Assembly: GCA_001603275.1 (NCBI GenBank) | Contig: LUYM01000014.1 | Location: forward strand, 62,001 to 126,000 | DNA: 64,000 nucleotides | Reading direction: 5' to 3' | Source: Actinomycetales bacterium Actino_02 | Lineage (GTDB): Bacteria; Actinomycetota; Actinomycetes; Propionibacteriales; Propionibacteriaceae | Made by a program: the position numbers and the translations under genes | In this document: positions 11,688-18,847 of the stretch, piece by piece | How positions within the stretch are numbered: the stretch's first letter is position 1 | How the letters are laid out: each line of letters opens with the position of its first letter | The notes under the pieces: generated by a model | The model's database searches: none | What the model was told of the DNA's origin: nothing | What the model saw: only the letters and a program-made list of their open reading frames with translations

Positions 11688-12641
11688 ATGTCTGTTGTGA
11701 GCATTCCGGTGGTGGTGATCAACGGGCCCACCGCCAGTGGTAAGTCCGGTCTGGCGGTCGACGCGGCGCGCGCGCTGATGGCGCGAGGGCTGCCTGCCGA
11801 GGTGGTGAACACCGACTCGATGCTCGTCTATCGGGGCATGGACATTGGCACCGCCAAGCCGGATCTGGCCGAGCGAGCGGGGGTCAGGCACCACCTGATC
11901 GATATCCTCGAGATCACCGAGGAGGCCAGCGTGGCGCGGCTGCAGGAGCTGGCCCGGGCCGCCATCGCCGACTGCAGGGAACGCGGGGTGATCCCGATCC
12001 TGGTCGGCGGCTCGGCCCTCTACGTCCACGCCATCGTGGACGAGTTCAGCTTCCCGGCCACCGATCCGGTGATCCGGGCACGGCTGGAGGCCGAGCTGGA
12101 GCAGCTGGGCAACGCCGAGCTGTATGCGCGCCTGGTCGCTCGTGCACCGGAGGTGGCCGCCGGGATCCTGCCGGGCAACGGTCGCCGGATCGTCCGCGCC
12201 TTGGAGGTGCTGGAGCTGACCGGCAGCTTCCGTTCGCAGTTGCCGCAGTGGCGCTATGCGCTTGAGCCGGTCCTGCAGTACGCCCTGGAGGTGCCTCGCG
12301 ACGAGTTGGACGCCCGGATCGCCGAACGGGTGGAAGCCATGTGGGCTGCGGGCCTGGTCGAGGAGGTGGCCGAGCTCGACCGGCGCGGTTTGCGGCAGGG
12401 TCGGACGGCGTCCCGGGCCATCGGCTACCGGCAGGTGCTGGCCTTCCTGGCTGGGGAGTGCAGTGAGGACGAGGCCAAGCAGGCGACGATTCAGGTGACT
12501 CGCCGCTTCGCCCGCAAGCAGTTGGGCTGGCTGCGTCGTGACCCGCGGATCGTCTGGCTGAGCCCCGGACCGGCAGCGGGCGAGGCGATTGTGTCCGAGG
12601 TCCAAGGTAGGCTTCAGAACGGTCGACAGGAGAATCAGTGA
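11688..12641 (+). CDS. miaA: tRNA dimethylallyltransferase MiaA
   Basis: Transfers a dimethylallyl group to A37 of tRNAs, the substrate made for MiaB. The P-loop GPTASGKS lies at residues 13-20, followed by NTDSMLVYRGMDIGTAKP, the HHLIDI motif and GGSALYVHAIVD, with the RRFARKQLGWLRRD segment near the C-terminus. Alternative in-frame starts are ATG 11667 and GTG 11697; the last has a CACAAT sequence seven bases upstream and could be a leaderless start. The stop overlaps the dapF GTG by four bases, so they are coupled. Confidence 0.94.
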   Translation: MSVVSIPVVVINGPTASGKSGLAVDAARALMARGLPAEVVNTDSMLVYRGMDIGTAKPDLAERAGVRHHLIDILEITEEASVARLQELARAAIADCRERGVIPILVGGSALYVHAIVDEFSFPATDPVIRARLEAELEQLGNAELYARLVARAPEVAAGILPGNGRRIVRALEVLELTGSFRSQLPQWRYALEPVLQYALEVPRDELDARIAERVEAMWAAGLVEEVAELDRRGLRQGRTASRAIGYRQVLAFLAGECSEDEAKQATIQVTRRFARKQLGWLRRDPRIVWLSPGPAAGEAIVSEVQGRLQNGRQENQ

Positions 12642-13459
12642 GCAGCATCAGCTTCGCGAAGGGTCATGGAACCCGGAACGACTTCGTGCTGCTCCTGGAT
12701 CCCTCCGGCGAGCTCGAATTGAGTCCCGCGCATATCCGCTTCCTCTGCGATCGCAGGGCCGGAGTGGGCGCGGACGGCATCCTGCGGGCTGTGCGGGCCG
12801 AGGCGGTCCCGGAGTGGGACGGACCCGGAGACCAGTGGTTCATGGACTACCGCAACGCTGACGGGTCGATCGCCGAAATGTGCGGCAATGGGCTGCGGGT
12901 CTTCTTGCGTCACCTGGCTGAGCAGGGGCTTGTCGACGCCACAGAGCGCGTCCCGGTGGCCACCCGTGCCGGCGCGCGGACCGGCTGGTTCCTGCCCGAT
13001 GGCCGGGTCGCGGTGACCATGGGCCGGGTGCAGCTCGGCGAGCAGGTCGAAGTACGGCTCGGTGAGCAGTCCTGGCCGGCTCGGGCGGTCTCGGTGGGCA
13101 ATCCGCATGCGGTGAGCGTGTTGCGGTCTGCCCAGAGCCTGTCCGGACTTGAGTTGCAGAGCGCTCCGATCGCGGTGCCGGCGGAGGTGTTCCCGGCCGG
13201 CGCCAACTTCGAGTTCGTGGTGTCGTCGGGTCCCGGTGATATCTCGATGCGGGTTTACGAGCGCGGGGTCGGTGAGACGGCGTCCTGCGGCACCGGTGTA
13301 GTCGCGGCTGCGGCCGCGGCCGGTGGCTCCGAGCACTGCCGGGTCCGGGTGCGTGGCGGTGAGCTGGAGGTCGATCTCAGCGGCGAAGAGGCGGTATTGA
13401 TCGGGCCGGCGGTCATCGTGGCGCACGGCGTCGTTGACTGGCCGGACGAGCTGGGCTGA
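12638..13459 (+). CDS. dapF: diaminopimelate epimerase DapF
   Basis: Converts LL- to meso-diaminopimelate for lysine and peptidoglycan. The two catalytic cysteines are Cys82 in EMCGNGLR and Cys217 in ASCGTGVV, and the two-lobed family pattern (GTRNDFVL, AGVGADGIL, SVGNPHAV, MRVYERGVGE) is complete. Start is GTG with AGGAGA upstream, overlapping the miaA stop. The miaB-miaA-dapF-hflX order is standard in actinobacteria. Confidence 0.96.
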   Translation: MSSISFAKGHGTRNDFVLLLDPSGELELSPAHIRFLCDRRAGVGADGILRAVRAEAVPEWDGPGDQWFMDYRNADGSIAEMCGNGLRVFLRHLAEQGLVDATERVPVATRAGARTGWFLPDGRVAVTMGRVQLGEQVEVRLGEQSWPARAVSVGNPHAVSVLRSAQSLSGLELQSAPIAVPAEVFPAGANFEFVVSSGPGDISMRVYERGVGETASCGTGVVAAAAAAGGSEHCRVRVRGGELEVDLSGEEAVLIGPAVIVAHGVVDWPDELG

Positions 13460-13464
13460 GCTGA

Positions 13465-13484
13465 GCTGCGCAGCTTCGCGCAGC
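13465..13484 (+). terminator. hairpin between dapF and hflX
   Basis: GCTGCGC-AGCTTC-GCGCAGC, a 7-bp stem whose 3' arm ends five bases before the hflX ATG and occupies the place where a ribosome site should be. It may act as a weak terminator of dapF or as translational control of hflX. Confidence 0.4.
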
Positions 13485-13489
13485 AGACT

Positions 13490-14908
13490 ATGGAGAAGAT
13501 GATCGAAAACGACGAGTGGGATGACGATCTGCCCAGCCCGGACGGAGAGCAGCTGGATCTGGCGGCTCGACATTCGCTGCGGCGGGTGGCTGGCATGTCC
13601 ACTCAGCTGGCCGACATCAGCGAAGTCGAGTATCGCGAGCTTCAGCTGGAGCGGGTCGTCCTGGTCAGCGTCTGGACCGGCGGCAGCCAGGCCGACGCCG
13701 ACAACGCCATGGCAGAGCTGAAACTGCTAGCCGAGACGGCCGGCTCCCAGGTGCTCGAGGGCCTCATGCAGCGGAGGGGGACTCCCGATCCGGCCACGTT
13801 TATCGGTCGGGGCAAGGTGGACGAGCTGCGTGAGGTGGTGATCGCGACCGGTGCCGACACGGTGATCTGCGACGGCGAGCTCGAGCCGGCCCAGCTGCGC
13901 AATCTGGAAGACCGGGTCGGAGTGAAGGTGATCGACCGGACCGCACTGATTCTGGACATCTTCGCCTCCCACGCCAAGAGCGCCGAAGGCAAGGCGCAGG
14001 TCGAACTGGCCCAGCTGCAGTACCTGCGTCAGCGGTTGCGCGGTTGGGGTGGAAACCTGTCTCGGCAGGTCGGCGGACGTGCTGCTGCCGGAGCCGGCAT
14101 CGGCGGTCGCGGACCCGGCGAAACCAAGATCGAGACCGATCGGCGCCGGATTAAGACCCGGATCGCCATCCTGAAGCGACGGCTGCGCGATCTGGACGAG
14201 GTGCGGGCCACCAAGCGGGCCCAGCGCACCCGCAACCAGGTGCCCAGTGTGGCCATCGTGGGCTACACCAATGCCGGCAAGAGCTCCCTGCTGAACCGGC
14301 TCACCAATGCCGGGGTGTTGGTCGAGGACGCGCTGTTCGCCACCCTGGATCCGACAACCCGACGCTGGCAGACCTTGGACGGACGGGTGTTCACTCTGAC
14401 CGACACCGTCGGCTTCATCCGGCACCTACCGCACGACCTGGTGGAGGCATTCCGGTCCACGCTGGAGGAGTCGGTATCCGCCGATCTGCTGCTGCACGTC
14501 GTCGACGGGTCCGACCCTGATCCGTTCGGGCAGGTGGCTGCAGTGCGCACGGTGCTGTCCGACATCGGCGCAGCCGGGGTGGCTGAACAGTTGGTGATCA
14601 ACAAGGTCGATGCCGCGGCACCGGACGTTCTGTTGGCGCTGCGGGGACGCTTCCCCGACGCCATGTTGGTCTCGGCGCGCACCGGCGAGGGGGTGCCGGA
14701 GCTCCTGGCTCGAATCGAAGAGCGGCTGCCCCGTCCCTCTGTGGAAGTGCGAGCGCTGGTGCCCTACGCCCGTGGCGATCTCATCGATCGAATCCATAAC
14801 GCCGGAGAGTTCGTTTCGGCCGAGCACACGGCGACCGGCACCTTGGTTGTGGCCCGGGTGAATGCCGATTTGGCCGGTGAGCTGGCCCGCTTCGCCGCCG
14901 ATGACTGA
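13490..14908 (+). CDS. hflX: GTPase HflX
   Basis: Ribosome-binding GTPase that splits or rescues stalled 70S ribosomes under stress. The N-terminal HflX domain (residues about 50-230, with FIGRGKVDELRE and GGRGPGETKIETDRRRI) is followed by an Obg/Era-type GTPase domain: G1 GYTNAGKSS near 259-267, G3 DTVGFIRHLP, G4 NKVD. An acidic N-terminal extension is present. No Shine-Dalgarno sequence is seen before the ATG, only a hairpin. The stop overlaps the downstream helicase gene by eight bases. Confidence 0.95.
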   Translation: MEKMIENDEWDDDLPSPDGEQLDLAARHSLRRVAGMSTQLADISEVEYRELQLERVVLVSVWTGGSQADADNAMAELKLLAETAGSQVLEGLMQRRGTPDPATFIGRGKVDELREVVIATGADTVICDGELEPAQLRNLEDRVGVKVIDRTALILDIFASHAKSAEGKAQVELAQLQYLRQRLRGWGGNLSRQVGGRAAAGAGIGGRGPGETKIETDRRRIKTRIAILKRRLRDLDEVRATKRAQRTRNQVPSVAIVGYTNAGKSSLLNRLTNAGVLVEDALFATLDPTTRRWQTLDGRVFTLTDTVGFIRHLPHDLVEAFRSTLEESVSADLLLHVVDGSDPDPFGQVAAVRTVLSDIGAAGVAEQLVINKVDAAAPDVLLALRGRFPDAMLVSARTGEGVPELLARIEERLPRPSVEVRALVPYARGDLIDRIHNAGEFVSAEHTATGTLVVARVNADLAGELARFAADD

Positions 14909-16859
14909 CGGCGACATCGCCGGGCGGATTCTGGCCGCCGCAGTCGAGGGTCTGGGTGGCCGGCAGCGTCCCGGGCAAGTGCAGATGGTGGCCGAGGTGG
15001 CCAGCACCTTCGATGGTGCTGAGCATCTTCTGGTGCAGGCCGGCACCGGGACCGGCAAGTCGTTGGGCTACCTGGCGCCAGCCCTGGCCGAGCTGGCCGG
15101 CGATCCGCAGGCCCGGGTCGTGATCGCCACTGCGACGCTGGCGCTGCAGACGCAGCTGGCCAACAAGGACATTCCCACTGCGGTCGCGGCCTGCCGTGAG
15201 GTGACCGGGCGCACGGTCAGCCATGCCGTCCTCAAGGGGCGCAGCAACTACGTCTGTCTGCAGCGGGTCCGCGATGGTCAGGGCCTCGAGCAGGAGGCCC
15301 TGGTGGCCGACCCGAGCGAGGCGTCCGGCCTGGGGGCGGAAGTGGTTGCGCTGCGCCGCTGGGCCGAGCAGGAGGCTGAGGACGACGGCTTGGCCGACCG
15401 GGACGATGCGCCCGACCACAGTCCGGCAGCGTGGGCGCAGGTATCGGTGCCGGTGCGTGAATGCTTGGGAGCGCAGAAGTGCCCGTTCGGCGAGGTGTGC
15501 TTCGTCGAGGAGTCCCGTAGGCGCGCGCGGGCCAGCCAGTTGGTGGTCACCAACCACGCCCTGTTGGCAATCGACGCGATGCACGGCGGGACGGCGCTGC
15601 CTGAGTACGACGCCCTGGTGATCGACGAGGCGCACGAGTTGGTCGCCCGGGTCACCGGCGCGGCCTCGGTGGAGCTGGGTCCCACCCAGGTCGAGCGAGT
15701 GGCCAAGCGCTGTCTGCCGTGGCTGGCCGACCAGAGTGGGCTGGAGTTCCTCGACGCCGCGGACACTTTGCAGGAGGGCTTGGACGAGGCCGAGGTCGGC
15801 CGGATTCCGGGCGGCGACCCGGCCGTCCTGGCTGCAATCCGCAGCGTCCGGGATGCGGCACGCCAGGCGGTGACCGGACTGGCCGGCGGCGACGCCGACG
15901 AAGTGGAACGCAACCAGGCGCAGGCGGCAGCGCAGGAGATCTTCGATATCGCCGAGCGAATGGCAAAGCTCGCCGAGGTGGACGTGATCTGGGTATCGGA
16001 GTCGGAGCGCTTCGGGCGGCAGCTGAACTGCGCGCCTCTGTCGGTTGCCGGCCTGCTGCGGGAGCGGGTCTTCGCCGACCATGCGGTGGTGCTCACGTCC
16101 GCCACCCTGAAGCTCGGTGGCGACTTCCGTTCTATCGCGGCCTCGGTCGGGCTCGATCCTTCCGGCACCGACTATCGCGGGGTCGACGTCGGCTCCCCGT
16201 TCGACTATCGCAGCCAGGGCATCCTCTACGTCGCCAAGCAGTTGGCGGCTCCGAGCCGAGATGGCATCGCTCCGGCCGCTTTGGCCGAGATCGCGGAGTT
16301 GCTGTGGGCCGCAGAGGGACGAACCCTGGGGTTGTTCGCCTCGCAGCGGGCTGCCGAGGCCGCCGCGCGCTACTGCCGGGCCGAGGTGCCGGATCGGGTG
16401 ATCCTGTGCCAAGGAGATGCCCATCTGCCCAAGCTGACGGCGGCCTTCGTGGACGACCCGGAGGCGTCACTGTTCGGCACCCTGTCGCTATGGCAGGGCC
16501 TGGACGTGCCGGGGGACACCTGCCGGCTGGTGGTGATCGACAAGATCCCGTTCCCACGTCCGGACGACCCGCTGATGCAGGCGCGCCAGCAGGCGGTGAC
16601 GCAGGCTGGCGGGAATGGCTTCATGGCGGTGGCAGCCACCCACGCCGGCCTGCTGCTGGCCCAAGGTGCCGGACGGCTGATTCGTACCCTCGATGATCGC
16701 GGAGTGGTCGCCGTCCTCGACCCGCGGCTGGTGACGGCACGCTACGGCAGCTACCTGCGCGCCTCGCTTCCGGACTTCTGGATGACCACTGATCGCGAGG
16801 TGGCGATCGCCGCTCTGCGACGGTTGGGTGACAGCGGCCGTACCGGCGCAGAGGGCTGA
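14901..16859 (+). CDS. dinG: DinG/YoaA-type ATP-dependent DNA helicase
   Basis: XPD-like superfamily 2 helicase, 652 residues. Motif I is AGTGTGKS (near residue 47), the DEAH box IDEAHELV lies near residue 242, motif VI is QGAGRLIR. Four cysteines between motifs I and II (NYVC, RECLG, QKCPF, EVCF) would hold the 4Fe-4S cluster of the family. It resolves R-loops and other DNA structures during replication stress in E. coli. Translation is coupled to hflX by an eight-base overlap; the next gene lexA is convergent. No LexA box precedes it here, so it is not visibly SOS-controlled. Confidence 0.92.
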   Translation: MTDGDIAGRILAAAVEGLGGRQRPGQVQMVAEVASTFDGAEHLLVQAGTGTGKSLGYLAPALAELAGDPQARVVIATATLALQTQLANKDIPTAVAACREVTGRTVSHAVLKGRSNYVCLQRVRDGQGLEQEALVADPSEASGLGAEVVALRRWAEQEAEDDGLADRDDAPDHSPAAWAQVSVPVRECLGAQKCPFGEVCFVEESRRRARASQLVVTNHALLAIDAMHGGTALPEYDALVIDEAHELVARVTGAASVELGPTQVERVAKRCLPWLADQSGLEFLDAADTLQEGLDEAEVGRIPGGDPAVLAAIRSVRDAARQAVTGLAGGDADEVERNQAQAAAQEIFDIAERMAKLAEVDVIWVSESERFGRQLNCAPLSVAGLLRERVFADHAVVLTSATLKLGGDFRSIAASVGLDPSGTDYRGVDVGSPFDYRSQGILYVAKQLAAPSRDGIAPAALAEIAELLWAAEGRTLGLFASQRAAEAAARYCRAEVPDRVILCQGDAHLPKLTAAFVDDPEASLFGTLSLWQGLDVPGDTCRLVVIDKIPFPRPDDPLMQARQQAVTQAGGNGFMAVAATHAGLLLAQGAGRLIRTLDDRGVVAVLDPRLVTARYGSYLRASLPDFWMTTDREVAIAALRRLGDSGRTGAEG

Positions 16860-16875
16860 GGCCGTTCCGCGGCGG

Positions 16876-17634
16876 CTACACCCGACGCAGCACAGCGACC
16901 ACCTTGCCGAGGATGGACGCCTCGTTGCCGTCGATCGGCGAGTACGCAGGGTTGTGCGGCAGCAGCCAGACCTGGCCGGGAGTGCGCTTGAACGTCTTCA
17001 CCGTGGCCTCATCGCCCAATAGCGCAGCAACGATGTCGCCATTGCTGGCGTCGGGCTGCTGGCGGACGACCACATAGTCGCCGTCGCAGATGGCGGCCTC
17101 AATCATCGAGTCGCCCTTGACCTCCAGCAGGAACAGGTTGCCCTCGCCGACCAACTGCTTGGGCAGAGTGAACACGTCCTCGACAGCTTGCTCGGCCAGG
17201 ATCGGCCCACCGGCGGCGATCCGACCAAGGATCGGCGCGGTGACCGACGGGGCGGACGGGACGGGCTCGTCCGATTCGACAACCCGAACTGAGTCGCTCG
17301 GGCTGATCGATGACGGCAGCCGCACCTCCAGCGCGCGCGGACGATGCGGATCGCGGAACAGGAAGCCCTTGGCCTGCAGCACCTTGAGCTGATGCGCGGC
17401 CGAGGAGGAACTGGCCAACCCAACCCGATCAGCGATCTCACGGATGCTCGGCGGGTAGCCGCGCTCGGTGAGCTCGTCGCGAATCACCTCGAGGATCCGC
17501 CGCTGCCGGGGAGTCAGGCCTTCGGCGTCCACCGGGCCGTCCGGCAACTGCGACACCTTGGTGCCGAGCTGCGCTGCGATATCCTCTTTGCGCGGCCGAC
17601 CGCGCTTGCGGTCGGAGCTTGGGGTAGCTGCCAT
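16876..17634 (-). CDS. lexA: SOS repressor LexA
   Basis: Represses DNA damage genes and is self-cleaved on RecA filaments. The 252-residue protein has an N-terminal winged helix ([20 protein letters not shown] from residue 40, recognition segment [14 protein letters not shown]) and the S24 peptidase domain with cleavage site Ala141-Gly142 (RIAAGGP), Ser176 (KGDSM) and Lys213 (TVKTF). A basic 35-residue N-terminal extension ([10 protein letters not shown]) is typical of actinobacteria. Its promoter at 17641-17669 overlaps its own LexA box. Confidence 0.97.
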   Translation of the reverse strand: MAATPSSDRKRGRPRKEDIAAQLGTKVSQLPDGPVDAEGLTPRQRRILEVIRDELTERGYPPSIREIADRVGLASSSSAAHQLKVLQAKGFLFRDPHRPRALEVRLPSSISPSDSVRVVESDEPVPSAPSVTAPILGRIAAGGPILAEQAVEDVFTLPKQLVGEGNLFLLEVKGDSMIEAAICDGDYVVVRQQPDASNGDIVAALLGDEATVKTFKRTPGQVWLLPHNPAYSPIDGNEASILGKVVAVLRRV

Positions 17635-17640
17635 GCCTTG

Positions 17641-17669
17641 AAACTATCGGCTGCGCTGGCCCGAATCAA
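17641..17669 (-). promoter_or_regulatory. lexA promoter (-35 TTGATT, -10 TAGTTT)
   Basis: On the minus strand TTGATT (17669-17664) and TAGTTT (17646-17641) are 17 bases apart. The -10 ends six bases before the ATG, so the lexA mRNA is probably leaderless. The LexA box at 17667-17680 overlaps the -35. Confidence 0.7.
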
Positions 17670-17680
17670 ACACATGTTCG
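17667..17680. promoter_or_regulatory. LexA box 1 (lexA operator)
   Basis: CAAACACATGTTCG differs from the consensus CGAACRNRTGTTCG at one position. It covers the lexA -35 element and would give autoregulation. Confidence 0.75.
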
Positions 17681-17716
17681 AGCGTGTCGCGGGCGTGCCG
17701 GACGTGCTGCGAAAAC

Positions 17717-17738
17717 TGTCAGACCCCGACGGCAGGAT
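17717..17738 (+). promoter_or_regulatory. RecA-NDp-like promoter facing the divergent SOS gene
   Basis: TGTCAGAC, eight bases, then CAGGAT, resembling TGTCRgtg-N8-TAnnnT with mismatches in the outer bases and in the first base of the -10. Weaker than the copy before recA. Confidence 0.35.
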
Positions 17739-17759
17739 CTTACTTAGCCCGACACGCTG

Positions 17760-17773
17760 CGAACAGATGTTCG
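17760..17773. promoter_or_regulatory. LexA box 2
   Basis: CGAACAGATGTTCG, a full consensus LexA site midway between lexA and the divergent gene. Confidence 0.9.
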
Positions 17774-17814
17774 AAAATGCTTGCATCCAGTGCGTCGAGC
17801 CAGTAGAACAGTAT

Positions 17815-17828
17815 CGAACATACGTTCG
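17815..17828. promoter_or_regulatory. LexA box 3
   Basis: CGAACATACGTTCG, palindromic outer halves with one central mismatch, 16 bases before the start codon at 17845. Confidence 0.75.
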
Positions 17829-17844
17829 AGGAAAGGGGCAGGCG

Positions 17845-18129
17845 ATGAGCGCACTGGCGATCACCGAGGCAGTGGACACCGCGTGGGCCGAGGCCGCATG
17901 CGAGCGTCCCGTCGACCTCCGGCTTGCGTCCGTTTCTTCGATTGGCGCGGTTCGGCCTGCGGCAGCTGGCTGGCAGCTGACGGACCGGGGGATCGCGGTC
18001 GCCGTGATCGGGTTCATCTCAGTCTTCGTGATCGCTCTGGTCGTCCTGATCGGCGCCTTTCTTGCCGTCCCGAATGAGCCGCTGGGTGCTCCGGTGCCGG
18101 CTGTGGCAGCTGCAGTGGCTCAGGGCTGA
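17845..18129 (+). CDS. SOS-controlled single-pass membrane protein (ChiZ/DivS-position, no LysM)
   Basis: A 94-residue protein with a soluble N-terminus, the short motif LTDRG at about residues 45-49, a membrane helix at 50-74 and a short Pro/Ala tail. Divergent neighbours of lexA in relatives (Rv2719c/ChiZ in M. tuberculosis, divS in Corynebacterium) are SOS-induced division inhibitors, several with a membrane helix followed by a LysM domain. Here the protein stops right after the helix and no LysM is found downstream in any frame. Two LexA boxes lie within 85 bases of the ATG (17845), which has an AAGGGG-type site. A role in stopping division after DNA damage is inferred from position and regulation. 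Confidence 0.7.
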   Translation: MSALAITEAVDTAWAEAACERPVDLRLASVSSIGAVRPAAAGWQLTDRGIAVAVIGFISVFVIALVVLIGAFLAVPNEPLGAPVPAVAAAVAQG

Positions 18130-18235
18130 CCCGAGTTCATTTGCAACGACCGGGCACTGGGCACATCTGCCCCAGGAGTTGCCTGCGACACGCGCTCCGG
18201 GTTGTCTTGCTTGTGAGCGGCGGTCTGCGTAACCT

Positions 18236-18277
18236 CTACATCTAGTAGTTACAGCAATGTGGTTTGTCCACAACTTG
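18236..18277 (+). promoter_or_regulatory. tandem NrdR-box-like sites before nrdR
   Basis: CTACATCTAG (18236-18245) matches the NrdR core CwAtATaTwG at eight of ten positions. CCACAACTTG (18268-18277), a weaker match, starts exactly 32 bases later, a spacing typical of paired NrdR boxes. Positions are good to about one base. Confidence 0.55.
18264..18272 (+). promoter_or_regulatory. DnaA-box-like nonamer
   Basis: TTGTCCACA equals the actinobacterial DnaA box; a one-mismatch copy TCGTCCACA lies at 18295-18303. It overlaps the second NrdR-like site, so only one of the two readings may be real. Confidence 0.35.
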
Positions 18278-18342
18278 TGGTTCGCGTACACACGTCGTCC
18301 ACAACTTCATCCACCGCCGCCACGACTAAGAAGGAGCGCCGG

Positions 18343-18801
18343 ATGCACTGTCCGTTCTGCCGGCACACCGACACCAGAGTCCTCGATTCCCGTGTTGCAG
18401 AAGACGGCACCAGCATTCGCCGGCGTCGTCAGTGCCCGATGTGTGAGCGTCGGTTCACCACGCTGGAACAGATGCAGTTGGTCGTCGTCAAGCGCTCCGG
18501 CGTCGTCGAGCCCTTCTCTCGCGAGAAGGTGATCACCGGAGTGGCTAAGGCCTGCAAGGGTCGGCCGGTCTCGGAGAGCGATCTGGCCCGACTGGGTCAG
18601 CAGGTGGAGGAGACGCTGCGCGCCTCCGGCCAGGCCGAGATTCCCGCCGATGAAGTCGGCCTGACCATCCTGGGGCCGCTCAGCGAGCTGGATCCGGTCG
18701 CCTATCTGCGATTCGCCAGCGTGTACAAGCACTACGACTCGGTCGAGGACTTTGAGACCGAGATCGACAACCTCCGCCGCGCGGCGCTGGTCACCACCTA
18801 A
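18343..18801 (+). CDS. nrdR: transcriptional repressor NrdR
   Basis: Zinc-ribbon/ATP-cone repressor of ribonucleotide reductase genes that senses ATP/dATP. The zinc ribbon uses Cys3, Cys6, Cys31 and Cys34 (MHCPFC and QCPMC), followed by FTTLE, and the ATP-cone starts with [15 protein letters not shown]. Length 152 matches the family. The ATG at 18343 has an AAGGAG site; a longer GTG frame upstream lacks one. It precedes nrdJ by 46 bases and the pair probably forms one operon that NrdR itself represses. Confidence 0.96.
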   Translation: MHCPFCRHTDTRVLDSRVAEDGTSIRRRRQCPMCERRFTTLEQMQLVVVKRSGVVEPFSREKVITGVAKACKGRPVSESDLARLGQQVEETLRASGQAEIPADEVGLTILGPLSELDPVAYLRFASVYKHYDSVEDFETEIDNLRRAALVTT

Positions 18802-18847
18802 GTCACTGACATCACACCCCTCCCACCCTACGAAAGGCAGTTCACCC

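Noticed and set aside
14781-16424. 547-codon minus-strand frame opposite dinG
   Set aside because: Shadow frame without similarity; dinG motifs are complete on the plus strand.
16860-16875. Terminator between dinG and lexA
   Set aside because: Only 16 bases of gap and no convincing stem-loop.
18264-18303. Replication origin suggested by two DnaA-box-like sequences
   Set aside because: Only two sites, no AT-rich region and no dnaA/dnaN/rpmH genes nearby.
18130-18342. B12 riboswitch before nrdR-nrdJ
   Set aside because: No B12-box-like segment or suitable fold was recognised in the 213-base gap.
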